From assembly GCA_012728895.1 (NCBI GenBank), contig JAAYEG010000049.1, positions 1 to 52,680 of the forward strand: a stretch of 52,680 nt of DNA. The letters are read 5' to 3'. The stretch is from Methanospirillum sp. (GTDB lineage Archaea > Halobacteriota > Methanomicrobia > Methanomicrobiales > Methanospirillaceae). Positions 17,287 through 26,241 of the stretch are shown one piece after another. Both the position numbers and the translations under genes were made by a program. Positions within the stretch are counted from its first letter, which is position 1. The number at the start of each line of letters is the position of its first letter. Under the pieces are notes generated by a model. It was not told where the DNA came from. It ran no database searches and saw only the letters and a program-made list of their open reading frames with translations.

Positions 17287-19242
17287 ATGCACCCATCACT
17301 CCGTTTCTGCCTGGTCCTGCTGCTCGCGACGGCCGCCGTGCTCGCAGGCTGCTCGGCCCCGACGACGGACGCCACACCGACCACGACCGCTCCCACGACC
17401 GCGTCCCCCCCCACCCAGGCAGGGAGGCTGACGCTGCTGACCGAGGAGTACCCGCCCCTCAACTACGAGGAGGACGGGGAGGTCTTCGGGATCGCGGTCG
17501 ACCTCCTCGACGAGACCCTCACGCGGTTCGGCACCGGCCAGTCGATAGAGGAGGTCCGGTTCCTGCCCTGGCCCGAGGCCTACAACCGGACCCTGATCGA
17601 GACCGACACGGTCCTCTTCGCGACCGAGCGCCTGCCCGAACGGGAAGCCCTCTTCAAGTGGGGGGGGCCGATCTACCCCGAGCGGGCGGTCCTCTACGGT
17701 CTCCGCGAGCGGAACATCACCGTCGCCTCCGCGTCCGACCTGCAGCACTACCGGATCGCGGCGGTCCGCCACGACGCAGCCCTCCAGAAGCTCCTCGACC
17801 TCGGCGTCCCAGCGTCCGGGGTCCGGACCACGGACGACCAGGCCGACCTGGTGGCCTGGCTCTATGATGGCGAGGTCGACCTGATCGCCTACGGAGAGGT
17901 GCCCGGACGGTGGCTCGCCCTCCGGGCGGCAGAGAACCCGCACCGGATGACGCCGGTCTTCACGCTCGCCGAGTACCAGACGTACTTTGCCTTCAACCGC
18001 AACACCTCGGAAGAGACCGTGGCGCGGTTCCAGACCGCGCTGGACCGGCTCTCGGTCGACCGCGGGATCGACAACCTGACGGTCCGCGACCGGATCATCC
18101 GCCAGTACATCCCGCCGGTCGCCCTCGCACGGACAGCGTTCCTGACCGAGGAGTACCCGCCCCTGAACACGGCTGCGAACGGCACGGTCGAGGGGATCGC
18201 GCCGGACCTTCTCAGAGCCGCCGCCGGACGCGTGAACCTGACGCTCCGCGAGGACCAGGTCCGGCTCACGACCTGGACCGAGGCCTACCGCACAGCGCTC
18301 GAGCAGAACGAGACGATGGTCTTCTCGACGGCGCGGACTCCGGACCGCGAGGACCTCTTCCAGTGGGCCGGCCCCATCGCCCGGCTCCAGTACGTGGTAC
18401 TCGCCGAACGGGACCGGGAGATCTCCCCCGACGACCTCGCCCGGCACCGGATCGCGACCGTCCTCGACGACACGTCAGCGACCTTCCTCCGCGACGCCGG
18501 CGTCCCCGACGCCGCCATCGTCTACGAGACCCGCCCGGATGCCCTCGTCGACGCAGTGCGGGACGGGAGGGCGGACGCGATTGCCTACCCGCTGATCACG
18601 GCCCGGACGCTCCTCGCGAAGGCCGGTATCGACCCCAACCGGTTCGAGGTCGTCCGGACCCTCGGTGAGCACGATCTGTACTACGCCTTCAACCGGAACG
18701 TCTCCCCAATCGTGGTGCGGGCGATCAACATGAGCATCGCCGAGCTGAAGGACGGGAAGGACGAGTACGGGGTCGCGCCGTACGAACGGATCCTCTACCG
18801 GCACGTCGGGGTCGAGTGCTCCTCGGGAGCCTCGAATCTGACCGGCGCAATGGCGGTCGTCAACCTCACGGCGGAAAGGGTGGCCTCGGACGCCGCCGGA
18901 ACCTTCCGGGAGATTGACGAGGGCCGGCCCCCGTTCCGGGACCCGGCCGACCCCGAGGTCTACGCCTTCGTGTACGATACGAACCTGACCATGGTCGCCC
19001 ACCCTAACCCGCAGATCGTCGGGATGGACCTGGCCGACCGCGTCGACGTGACCGGCAAACCGTTCCGGAACGAGATCCGGGAGACCGCGAAGACGAAGGG
19101 GTCGGGCTGGGTCGACTACGTCTACGTGAACATCGACGAGAGCCGCCTCTCGGAGAAGACGACCTACTGCCGGCTGGTGACGGGCAGCGACAGGAGGGAG
19201 TATATCGTCTGCGCGGGCACGTTCCGGGACTGCGGTACCTGA
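17287..19242 (+). CDS. Lipoprotein with two solute-binding (SBP_bac_3-like) domains and a C-terminal Cache domain
   Basis: This is a 651-residue exported protein. The signal peptide ends in a lipobox (VLAGC, Cys22), followed by a Thr/Pro-rich linker. Two homologous SBP_bac_3-like domains follow (~48-275 and ~280-505), each opening with LTEEYPPLN and containing WTEAYR/WPEAYN and YFAFNRN/YYAFNRN motifs. The last ~135 residues resemble a Cache_2 domain (FREIDEGRPPF, VYDTNLTMVAHPNPQIVGMD). No permease, transmembrane C-terminus or kinase is attached, so it looks like a tethered binder or co-sensor rather than a classical transporter part. The domain calls are by motif. The ligand is unknown. Confidence 0.8.
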   Translation: MHPSLRFCLVLLLATAAVLAGCSAPTTDATPTTTAPTTASPPTQAGRLTLLTEEYPPLNYEEDGEVFGIAVDLLDETLTRFGTGQSIEEVRFLPWPEAYNRTLIETDTVLFATERLPEREALFKWGGPIYPERAVLYGLRERNITVASASDLQHYRIAAVRHDAALQKLLDLGVPASGVRTTDDQADLVAWLYDGEVDLIAYGEVPGRWLALRAAENPHRMTPVFTLAEYQTYFAFNRNTSEETVARFQTALDRLSVDRGIDNLTVRDRIIRQYIPPVALARTAFLTEEYPPLNTAANGTVEGIAPDLLRAAAGRVNLTLREDQVRLTTWTEAYRTALEQNETMVFSTARTPDREDLFQWAGPIARLQYVVLAERDREISPDDLARHRIATVLDDTSATFLRDAGVPDAAIVYETRPDALVDAVRDGRADAIAYPLITARTLLAKAGIDPNRFEVVRTLGEHDLYYAFNRNVSPIVVRAINMSIAELKDGKDEYGVAPYERILYRHVGVECSSGASNLTGAMAVVNLTAERVASDAAGTFREIDEGRPPFRDPADPEVYAFVYDTNLTMVAHPNPQIVGMDLADRVDVTGKPFRNEIRETAKTKGSGWVDYVYVNIDESRLSEKTTYCRLVTGSDRREYIVCAGTFRDCGT

Positions 19243-19261
19243 GGGGGTCCCCCTGCTTCCT

Positions 19262-19286
19262 CCCGGGCCGTTTTTTTCGACCCGGG
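19262..19286 (+). terminator. Probable terminator after the lipoprotein gene
   Basis: CCCGGG (19262-19267) and CCCGGG (19281-19286) can pair around a loop containing seven Ts (19271-19277). It lies 20 bp after the stop and is preceded by a second small inverted repeat, GGGGGTCCCCC. The T tract is in the loop, so this is a moderate call. Confidence 0.5.
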
Positions 19287-19394
19287 ACTCGACAGGCGCG
19301 CGTTGAAGGTGCGGACCGGCCGGACCCGACGGATTGTCGCGATGGCGCCTCGCAAGAGGCACCATCCGTCGCCGGTTCCAGCCCGGGATTACCG

Positions 19395-20214
19395 CTAGCC
19401 GTTCCAGAGCCACTCGCCGACGAGCCGCGTCCAGCTCGCGACGTGGCCGTCGATGTACCCGGGCGCCGCCGCACTCGCACGGTTCGCGAGGGTTAGCCCG
19501 TGTCCTCTGATTGATGTGCGCCTCGAAGGGCACCCCGTTCTCCACGAAACGCAGCAGGTACTCCAGCGAGCCCGAGACGGGTGCGATCACGTCCTCGAAA
19601 GTGTGCCAGAGGAAGGTCGGCGGGGTTCCGGACGTCACCGTCTCGATCGGCCTCGGCTCGAAGAGACGCATGGGCGCGTCGGGTTCGCGGGGCTCCGGGC
19701 CGATCCGGGCGAGCTCGAGCCGGCGTCCCTGCAGGTCGAGGGCGGGATAGCAGAGGAACACCGCTTGATCCTGTCGGCGAAGGCGTTGCCGGCGAGCGCG
19801 GCGAGGTGCCCGCCGGCAGAGAAGCCGCAGAGGCAGACCCTTGACGGGTCCACGTGCCACTCCCCGGCCCGTTCCCGAACGATCTCGATCGCCGTCATCA
19901 CCTCGCCGAGCAGCAGGTCCCCGGTGTCCCGGGGTTCCTGGCGCACGTGCCGTACTCGAGCACGAAGGCGGCGCAGTCCAGGCCGTTGAACATCCGCGCC
20001 GCCGTCGAGCCTCGCCCAGTGAGGTGAAGGCGTATCCCCCGCCCGGGAGCACGATCACGGCAGGGTGGAGCCGGCCGGCCTCGAAGACCGGGCACGGAAA
20101 CGGCGCCATGGTCGCGGTCATCGAGACCCGCACCGGGGCTTCGCTCCCCACGTTCCCCGCCCGCCCGGCGACCGTGCCGGGATCGGGGATCACCGTCGTG
20201 TTCGTGTCCGCCAT
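19395..20214 (-). pseudogene. Alpha/beta-hydrolase (BD-FAE/acetylesterase-like), multiply frameshifted
   Basis: A whole esterase can be read on the minus strand only by changing frame at least four times. In order the pieces are: MADTNTTVIPDPG...HPAVIVLPGGGYAF (oxyanion HGGG-like region); MFNGLDCAAFVLEYG; DPSRVCLCGFSAGGHLAAL (nucleophile GFSAGG); FLCYPALDLQGR...PPTFLWHTFEDVIAP (acid); and a C-terminal GHGLTLANR...WTRLVGEWLWNG stop at 19395. The shifts fall near 20025, 19930, 19775 and 19510. All catalytic segments are still recognisable, so inactivation looks recent unless the assembly is poor here. No intact copy is in the window. Confidence 0.8.
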
Positions 20215-21081
20215 GGTTCTCGTCCGCCGGCGCAGGTGTACCGCGGGGGTGAGAATAACCTGCCAGTGCAGGGAGCCCCCGGAGGGGTTGTCTCTCCCGG
20301 TTCCCCCCCCGTGTCCATCCCCGGGGCGTCTCCGCGAGGATAGGAAGGTCTTTCGGACGGAAACGCGAGCGTCCGCGGGGCGGGACTGCCGGGAAGGGGA
20401 ACCGGGGGCGCCCATCCATGCCCGTTCCGGCGACCCGGCACACCGGACCAGGTGCATCAGCAGTCCCCGGAGCGTCTGTCCGGGAGGCAGTCCAGGGGGG
20501 TTGAACGGGTCCTGCCGATCCAGGTGATCCCGGAATCCCCCCCTGCCATGACCCGGCGAGCAGGAACCCTGCGGATCCCCGGGACGCCATCTCCGGAGTG
20601 TCCGGGCGGGCGGCGGTCCACCGGAGGGTTTCCGGAGCCTGCTGGCCCATGAGATCCACCCGCATCCGTGCGCCCCCCTTTTAAGAAGCACAGGGGTCGC
20701 CGATCCCCCAGCATCTCCGGAGGACGGGGGCCGGAGCCGGTGGTCAGGCGGGGGCTCCGGGTCACTGGTCACGGCCTCACATCACGGCACGGGGACGTGC
20801 CCGTGTACGATGCCGGTGGCGGGCATGGGTGCGGGTGCACGGACGGGGCCCGGTGCCGGGCGGTGGATCCGCCGCCGTCGCGACACGCTTGACGGCGCCG
20901 GCTCGCTGCGAGCGGCGCCGTGAGACAGTCGCGGAGAGCGGGCCGGAATACCACGCCGGCCATCGTTGCCGCGACCGCCGCGGGACGCGGCACACGCGGC
21001 GCTCCGTCTGCAACCCGGGCGAGTCCATCCTCAGAGAGGCCCGGTCATGCGTTCCGCGGTGTGGTGGACGGGGACCCCTCC
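20215..21081. other. Long gene-free GC-rich region
   Basis: No frame on either strand has recognisable motifs or protein-like composition; the long open frames are Arg/Pro/Gly-rich shadows. One hairpin (20892-20921) and a small AT patch (CCTTTTAAGAAG, near 20690) are the only signals seen. It may be the remains of decayed genes next to the esterase pseudogene. Confidence 0.5.
20892..20921. repeat. Compound inverted repeat (hairpin)
   Basis: ACGGCGCC (20892-20899) pairs perfectly with GGCGCCGT (20914-20921). Inside it GCTCG (20901-20905) pairs with CGAGC (20909-20913) around a CTG loop, with one bulged G. It lies ~160 bp downstream of the DUF3267 gene on that gene's strand. No T tract follows. 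It could be a terminator or a structural element. Confidence 0.6.
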
Positions 21082-21672
21082 CTACCGGTTCGACGCCCCC
21101 TTCTGGCCGGATGGACCGTAGACGACCAGGCCGTCGGGGACGTCGGCCACGAGGACGGAAGAACCGAACCGCGCGAGGCGGGCGGCAAGCCAGAGGTCGC
21201 CGGCGGAACCGGCCGTGTTGAAGACGACGGGCCCGATCACCCAGGGAAGAAGGGTGGGGAAAGCGGCCGACAGCCCCAGGAGCGCGCCATCGATCAGCAC
21301 GAGCGGGGCGAGCAGGCCGAGAAGGGCCGTGTCTCTCCCGTGGGGCCGGTCCGCGCCCGTCGAGAGAACCGGCATCCCGTGAAGGATCGCCGCGTCGAAA
21401 CGGGGTCTCGTTCCCGATAAAAGGAAGACGAGCCCGTGGACCGCCTCGTGGAGAAAGACCACCCCGACCGTGCCGGCGAGGACGGCCAGGAGCGGAAGAA
21501 GCCCGGCCGGGCTGATCGAGATCGAGGTGATCCTGGCGGCCAGGAGGAGAACCGCAAGCACCGAGAGAGCCAGGAGGACCGAGAAGACCTGGATCCGGAC
21601 GGAGCGGCCTGGAGTGATGAGGATCGCGGCGATCTCGTTGTATCCGGGGGGCAGGCGGGCTCCGGGAACCAC
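21082..21672 (-). CDS. DUF3267-type membrane zincin-like protein
   Basis: This 196-residue protein has about four hydrophobic segments. A metalloprotease-like HEAVHGLVF sits at the end of the second one (~residue 75), and NTAGSAGDLW sits late in the sequence. This is the HExxH plus downstream Asp arrangement of DUF3267/site-2-protease-like families. It is probably an intramembrane or membrane-bound peptidase, substrate unknown. The GTG start at 21672 is 28 bp from a TATA-like CCTTTAAGG (about 21695-21703), so a leaderless transcript is likely. It stands alone between two gene-free regions. Confidence 0.75.
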   Translation of the reverse strand: MVPGARLPPGYNEIAAILITPGRSVRIQVFSVLLALSVLAVLLLAARITSISISPAGLLPLLAVLAGTVGVVFLHEAVHGLVFLLSGTRPRFDAAILHGMPVLSTGADRPHGRDTALLGLLAPLVLIDGALLGLSAAFPTLLPWVIGPVVFNTAGSAGDLWLAARLARFGSSVLVADVPDGLVVYGPSGQKGASNR

Positions 21673-22353
<681 letters not shown>

Positions 22354-22584
22354 ATGCAGATCGCTGAACTCAAGCAGGAGTGCGGGTATGTCGAGTACGG
22401 GAACTTCTGCGACAGCAGGGGGCTCTACGTGGAGGCGCTGGACGCCTACGACCGTGCCCTGACGATCTTCCCCGATGACGCGGACGCACTGTTCGACAAG
22501 GGGGAGACTCTGGTGAAGGTCGGGAGAGAGCAGGAAGCCACGGCCTACTTCACGCAGGCCATGCAGCTCTACCTCGGGGTGTAG
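22354..22584 (+). CDS. Small TPR-repeat protein
   Basis: This 76-residue protein has about two tetratricopeptide-type helical pairs. The pattern A..Y.RAL..FPDDADALF.KG..L...GR..EA...F..A (residues ~28-70) is the TPR consensus. It is probably a soluble protein-protein adaptor with no enzymatic motif. The ATG has GGAGGG 8 nt upstream and an AT-rich box ~60 bp upstream. A good terminator follows, so it is monocistronic. It is short for a TPR protein, but the frame is clean and complete. Confidence 0.85.
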   Translation: MQIAELKQECGYVEYGNFCDSRGLYVEALDAYDRALTIFPDDADALFDKGETLVKVGREQEATAYFTQAMQLYLGV

Positions 22585-22600
22585 GGCCGCAACACGGAGG

Positions 22601-22637
22601 ACGGCCCGGGGAAGGGCCGTTCCCCCCGCTCTTTTTT
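22601..22637 (+). terminator. Terminator after the TPR gene
   Basis: ACGGCCC (22601-22607) pairs with GGGCCGT (22614-22620) around a 6-nt loop. A pyrimidine run ending in six Ts (22632-22637) follows. It begins 17 bp after the stop codon. Confidence 0.8.
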
Positions 22638-22661
22638 CGGGTGTTCGTCGGCCTCGCCGGC

Positions 22662-23006
22662 TCACCGCCAGCGCCGACCGGCTGCGATCTCCCGGAGGAT
22701 CCGGTTGTATTCCCGGGTCCGTGCATCCACCAGGCCGGCGAGCGCCTCCATCACCCGGTCCCGGTCCTCGAGCCAAGCGACGAGCCCCGACGTCTCCCTC
22801 CCCCGGGCCGCCGCGGCACCGAGCCGGGCCTGCTGCCGCCGGTCGTCCTCCGCGATCGCCTCGAGGAGGGCCGCTGCCACGGGCGCCCTCGCCTCGATCG
22901 CTTCGAGGAGGGCAGGCGTATCACGGCGGTGGGTGGCCTCTGCGATCGCCTCGTCGACACGCTCCAGCTCCCCGATGCAGGCGAGGAGCCCGTCGGTGCC
23001 GGTCAC
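22662..23006 (-). CDS. Hypothetical alpha-helical protein
   Basis: This 114-residue protein is predicted nearly all-helical, rich in Ala, Glu, Arg and Leu with heptad-like spacing (LLACIGELERVDEAIAEA, LVDARTREYNRILREI). GTG 23006 is chosen because GGAGGGGGG lies 5 nt upstream; the longer frame above it has unlikely composition. The pattern resembles small coiled-coil chaperone or FlgN-like proteins, but that is only a resemblance and no family is claimed. It is convergent with the TPR gene. Confidence 0.6.
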   Translation of the reverse strand: MTGTDGLLACIGELERVDEAIAEATHRRDTPALLEAIEARAPVAAALLEAIAEDDRRQQARLGAAAARGRETSGLVAWLEDRDRVMEALAGLVDARTREYNRILREIAAGRRWR

Positions 23007-23260
23007 GCCGGCCCCCCTCCGGGGAAGGATCCGGGCATCGCCACGAGCTGGCCGGGCATCGGTAATAACGCTGCTGGTCCCCGTTCGTCCCAGGTTCGGT
23101 CCCTGGTTCTCCCCCTCCTGTCGCACCGCCGCCCGGCCAGGAGCGCCGGGGGCCGCGGGCCGGGCATGAGATATACCACGGGACGAGGTGTTTGAGGTCC
23201 TGACCGGCCGCCGGCGCGGAGAAACCGTCTTCTTCCGGGGCGGGGAGCCACCTGTGAGGG

Positions 23261-23842
23261 ATGGAGTTCTTCGACGAGGTCTACCGGGGTGCCCCCACGT
23301 GGGATATCCATAGGGCGCAGCGGGAGTACGTGGCGCTCGAGGAGTCCGGGAAGATCGCCGGCGACGTGCTGGACGTGGGGTCCGGGACGGGCGAGAATGC
23401 CCTCTTCCTGGCGGGCCGCGGTCACGTCGTCTGGGGCATCGACAGGGCGCCGCGGGCTATCGCGATCGCCCGGGAGAGGGAGCCGGAGCGGGGCTGCGCC
23501 GTGCCGTTCCCGGTCCGGGACGCCCTCAATCTTCACTGGCTCGACCGGACCTTCGGCACCGTCATCGACTCCGGGCTGTTCCACGTCCTCGGCGACTTCG
23601 AGTGCCCCCCTTACGTCCGGAGCTTCTCCCGGGTCCTGAGGCCCGGCGGGCGGTGCTTCATGCTCGCCTTCAGCGACCTCGAGCCGGGAGAGTTCAGCCT
23701 CCCCCGCCGGGTGGCGTCGGGGGAGGTCAGGGAGTCGTTCTCCATCGGGTGGCGCATCGACCCGATCCGGCCCGCGGTCTTCGAGAGCCGGATCCGGCCG
23801 GAGGGTTCCCTGGCCTGGCTCTCGGCGCTCACCCGGGTTTGA
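23261..23842 (+). CDS. Class I SAM-dependent methyltransferase
   Basis: This 193-residue methyltransferase has motif I VLDVGSGTGENALFLAGRGH (~residues 36-56), motif II WGIDRAPRAI and a motif IV region VIDSGLFHVLGD. The start MEFFDEVYRGAPTWDI resembles the thiopurine/tellurite-type small-molecule methyltransferases (xPPxW). The substrate is unknown. It is isolated, with gene-free DNA on both sides. The upstream GAGGG gives a plausible ribosome site. Confidence 0.88.
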   Translation: MEFFDEVYRGAPTWDIHRAQREYVALEESGKIAGDVLDVGSGTGENALFLAGRGHVVWGIDRAPRAIAIAREREPERGCAVPFPVRDALNLHWLDRTFGTVIDSGLFHVLGDFECPPYVRSFSRVLRPGGRCFMLAFSDLEPGEFSLPRRVASGEVRESFSIGWRIDPIRPAVFESRIRPEGSLAWLSALTRV

Positions 23843-24257
23843 CGTCTCCGGGGGGGGTCAGGTCCGCGAGGAGAGATCGAGCCGCCCGGGTCCGGGATCA
23901 CCTCCGACGGGGACCGACCCCTGTCATATCCTCGACGCGTACGGGGATTCCCGGCCGGATCGAGACCCGGAGAGACCGACGCCGGCGGCCGGGCAAGGTA
24001 CTGGCCCGACCTCGCCCCGAGATGGTAACGCGGCGCGGAACGCAGGGATGACCTCCGACTCCGGGCCTTCGGCAGCACCTCCCATCGATCGCCGCCGGGG
24101 GCCCGGGCTTTCGACTGTCGCCCCTCCCGGCGCCGGTCGGATCGTCCCGGCCCCCGGGGTCCGTCGACCCCGCTGTAGACGTTTCTGACAACACGAGCAG
24201 GCGACTGCCCGGGGAGCGGAACGTGACGATCGAAGGTTGCCGGAGGCAACCGCCGAT
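23843..24257. other. Intergenic region, no gene seen
   Basis: This region lies between the convergent methyltransferase and DUF6325 genes. The frames here are Arg/Pro/Gly-rich shadows, and no hairpin with a T tract, RNA gene or motif was found. Confidence 0.5.
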
Positions 24258-24794
24258 CTACGCCAGCCTGGCCTGTTCCGCGACCATGGCGCCCTCTGCA
24301 AGCGCCGCGCCGAGTCCAACGAGTGCCTGGGGGTTGATGAAGGCGTTGGCGAGGAGAACCCCGTGCTGTTGCTGGGCCAGGTCTTTCAGCCTCTTGGCAT
24401 ACAGGTGCTCGAGGAGCACAAAGCCGGCCGCCGTTCCCCTGGGGATCCCCTCGGCGATCTCCCTGATCTGGTCCTGGCTGAGTCCGTACTCTTTCTGGGC
24501 GGCGATCTGCGCCCCCATCTCGGCCCCGGCGTGCGCCCCCTGCTCGCCCGTCGCACCGAAACCGATCAGGGCCCCGACCCCCGCGGCCAGTTTGACCCGG
24601 TCAGCATCGGGCAGCTGGGTCATCTGGACGGAGCCGATGGTCCCGTTCGGGTCCTTCACGATTCCCAGGAGCCCGATCACCCTGATGATCCCCGCTTCGC
24701 TGAGCGTGAACAGCTCCTCTAGCAGGGCGCCCTTCAGCTTCTCGGGTTCCAGAAACCCGACCGCAACCAGGGATATCGGTCCAAAATCTGCCAT
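24258..24794 (-). CDS. DUF6325/DUF1269-type protein
   Basis: This 178-residue protein begins MADFGPISLVAVGFLEPEKL. A small glycine-rich hydrophobic hairpin (LAAGVGALIGFGATGEQGAH) sits in the middle, and a C-terminal IPRGTAAGFVLLEHLYAKRL region follows, as in DUF6325/DUF1269 proteins of unknown function. ATG 24794 is preferred over the in-frame ATG at 24803, because AGGAGGA directly abuts the latter but is 9 nt from the former. AT-rich DNA upstream (24835-24885) supplies the promoter. Related proteins are often stress-linked, but nothing here shows that. Confidence 0.8.
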   Translation of the reverse strand: MADFGPISLVAVGFLEPEKLKGALLEELFTLSEAGIIRVIGLLGIVKDPNGTIGSVQMTQLPDADRVKLAAGVGALIGFGATGEQGAHAGAEMGAQIAAQKEYGLSQDQIREIAEGIPRGTAAGFVLLEHLYAKRLKDLAQQQHGVLLANAFINPQALVGLGAALAEGAMVAEQARLA

Positions 24795-25029
24795 TGCATT
24801 CATTCCTCCTGATGCAAGCCATCTATTCCAGCCTGCTGTTTAAATGATTTCCGTTTTTATCCTGGCATTATTATTGTAACCGCTTACGACATTCTTCCGC
24901 CGACCCTTCCCAAAAAAATTCCCCGGGGCCACCCGGCGGGGCTCCGGGGCCGGTGACCGCTCGATTGGAGATCGGGAGGGAGAGCTTCCCGGTTGGCCCG
25001 TGTCCGGCCACCGACCGCGCAAGACGCCC

Positions 25030-25455
25030 CTCCACCGGTGGACCTGTGCGGGAACGGGGCCTCTCGCAGAGGCTCTGGCCCTCGCAAGGTCCTCTCCGCT
25101 CGGGTGCCCCCGGCTCACGGGGATGAACCGCAGGAAGCGGACACTGCCCTGGAAACCGGTCTCGCCGGCGATGCGGCAGCTCCCCGCCACGGACGCCTCC
25201 TCCAGGGCGCGGGGGTGTGTCTCGCCCCGGGCGCGGTTGCGAAGGAGAAACCCGCCCGGCTGGCGCGACACGTTCGGGGTGGTGCCGCCCCCGGAAATGA
25301 CGAACCCGAAGCCGAACCGGTCGCACCAGGCGAGGCCCTGCGACTGGACTCCGTCGACCTCTACCAGGGGTGGCGCCTATCGGCTCCGCAATCGCCCGGG
25401 CCACCTCCTGCATGGCCACGCCATGATCGGGCCGGTGGACGACAACGACCTTCAC
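25030..25455 (-). pseudogene. Flavodoxin-like gene, frameshifted
   Basis: GTG 25455 opens VKVVVVHRPDHGVAMQEVARAIAEPIGAT, a flavodoxin-type first strand, loop and helix with the FMN loop altered (HRPDHG). At about 25362 the reading must shift frame to continue LVEVDGVQSQGL then FGFGFVISGGGTTPN, and on to a terminal GHPSGEDLARARASARG typical of archaeal flavodoxin-family proteins. The phosphate-binding and FMN-contact loops look corrupted, so the gene is probably dead. The left boundary is approximate. It lies in a 1.4 kb stretch otherwise without genes. Confidence 0.65.
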
Positions 25456-26241
25456 GGCCCCGGTGTCCCGTCCACACGGTCCGTACCAGGGCCTCGCGGG
25501 TCGTGCCGTCGCGGTCCCCCGTGGCACGGTCGACGACGCCCCCCGGTCACTGTCGGGTCCCGGGGTCCGATCACTCTCCCGAAGGGGTCCGGGGAATCGG
25601 TTGCGGACCGCCTGGTGGGGCGCGGAGAAGGTGGAAGGCCGCTCCCCGGGGGTAATCGATCACGCGGCGAAGGACCGCGTCTCCTGGCGCGCCGTGTCCC
25701 GCCGGGGCGTCGCCGGGAGCGGAGTTGCCCCGGGCAACCCGGTGGCAGGGTCGGGGGCGACTGCGCCACGGGTATTTTTTTCAATCCGCCGGATGCCCTG
25801 CCGCCCTGCGGTGCCGGGCCGGAAGCGAACGTCCAGAAGCGCCCCGTATCGACGTCGGGGGGCAGTCTCGATCATCCCGGCGATACCCGTGTCGGGCTTC
25901 TTCCCCGAAAGCCGAGCCTGGAGGAACGGGCTGGAGGAGGGGAGCGAGGGGTGACGGATACCGTCACCGGCCCGTCCCCGGAGACGGGGGGCAGGGCCTC
26001 GGGCGGCGCTGCGTGCGCGATGCTCCGGTCAGCCACCACGGTGAGGGGTGACTCCCCGCCACGGCGAACGGGGGTGAGCGTGCCATGCTCGGCCGGGCAG
26101 TGTCCGCGCGGGGAACCGGGGGAGATGCGCCTGGAGGAAAGATGCCGCCCCTGCCGGCCGGCGGCACCCTCACTCCGAGCATGCCCTTGCATCCGGTCCC
26201 GGCCCGGGAGGGTTTATTGCTGCTCTTCGTGATGATCTAAC
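25456..26241. other. Gene-free region upstream of the surface protein
   Basis: No supported gene is present. A T7 tract (25773-25779) and, at the right end, the TATA-like GGTTTATTG (26209-26217) about 28 bp before the GTG of the next gene are the only signals noted. Confidence 0.5.

Noticed and set aside
18475-20772. A 765-codon minus-strand frame
   Set aside because: It joins antisense shadow sequence to pieces of the frameshifted esterase; only the esterase segments have family motifs.
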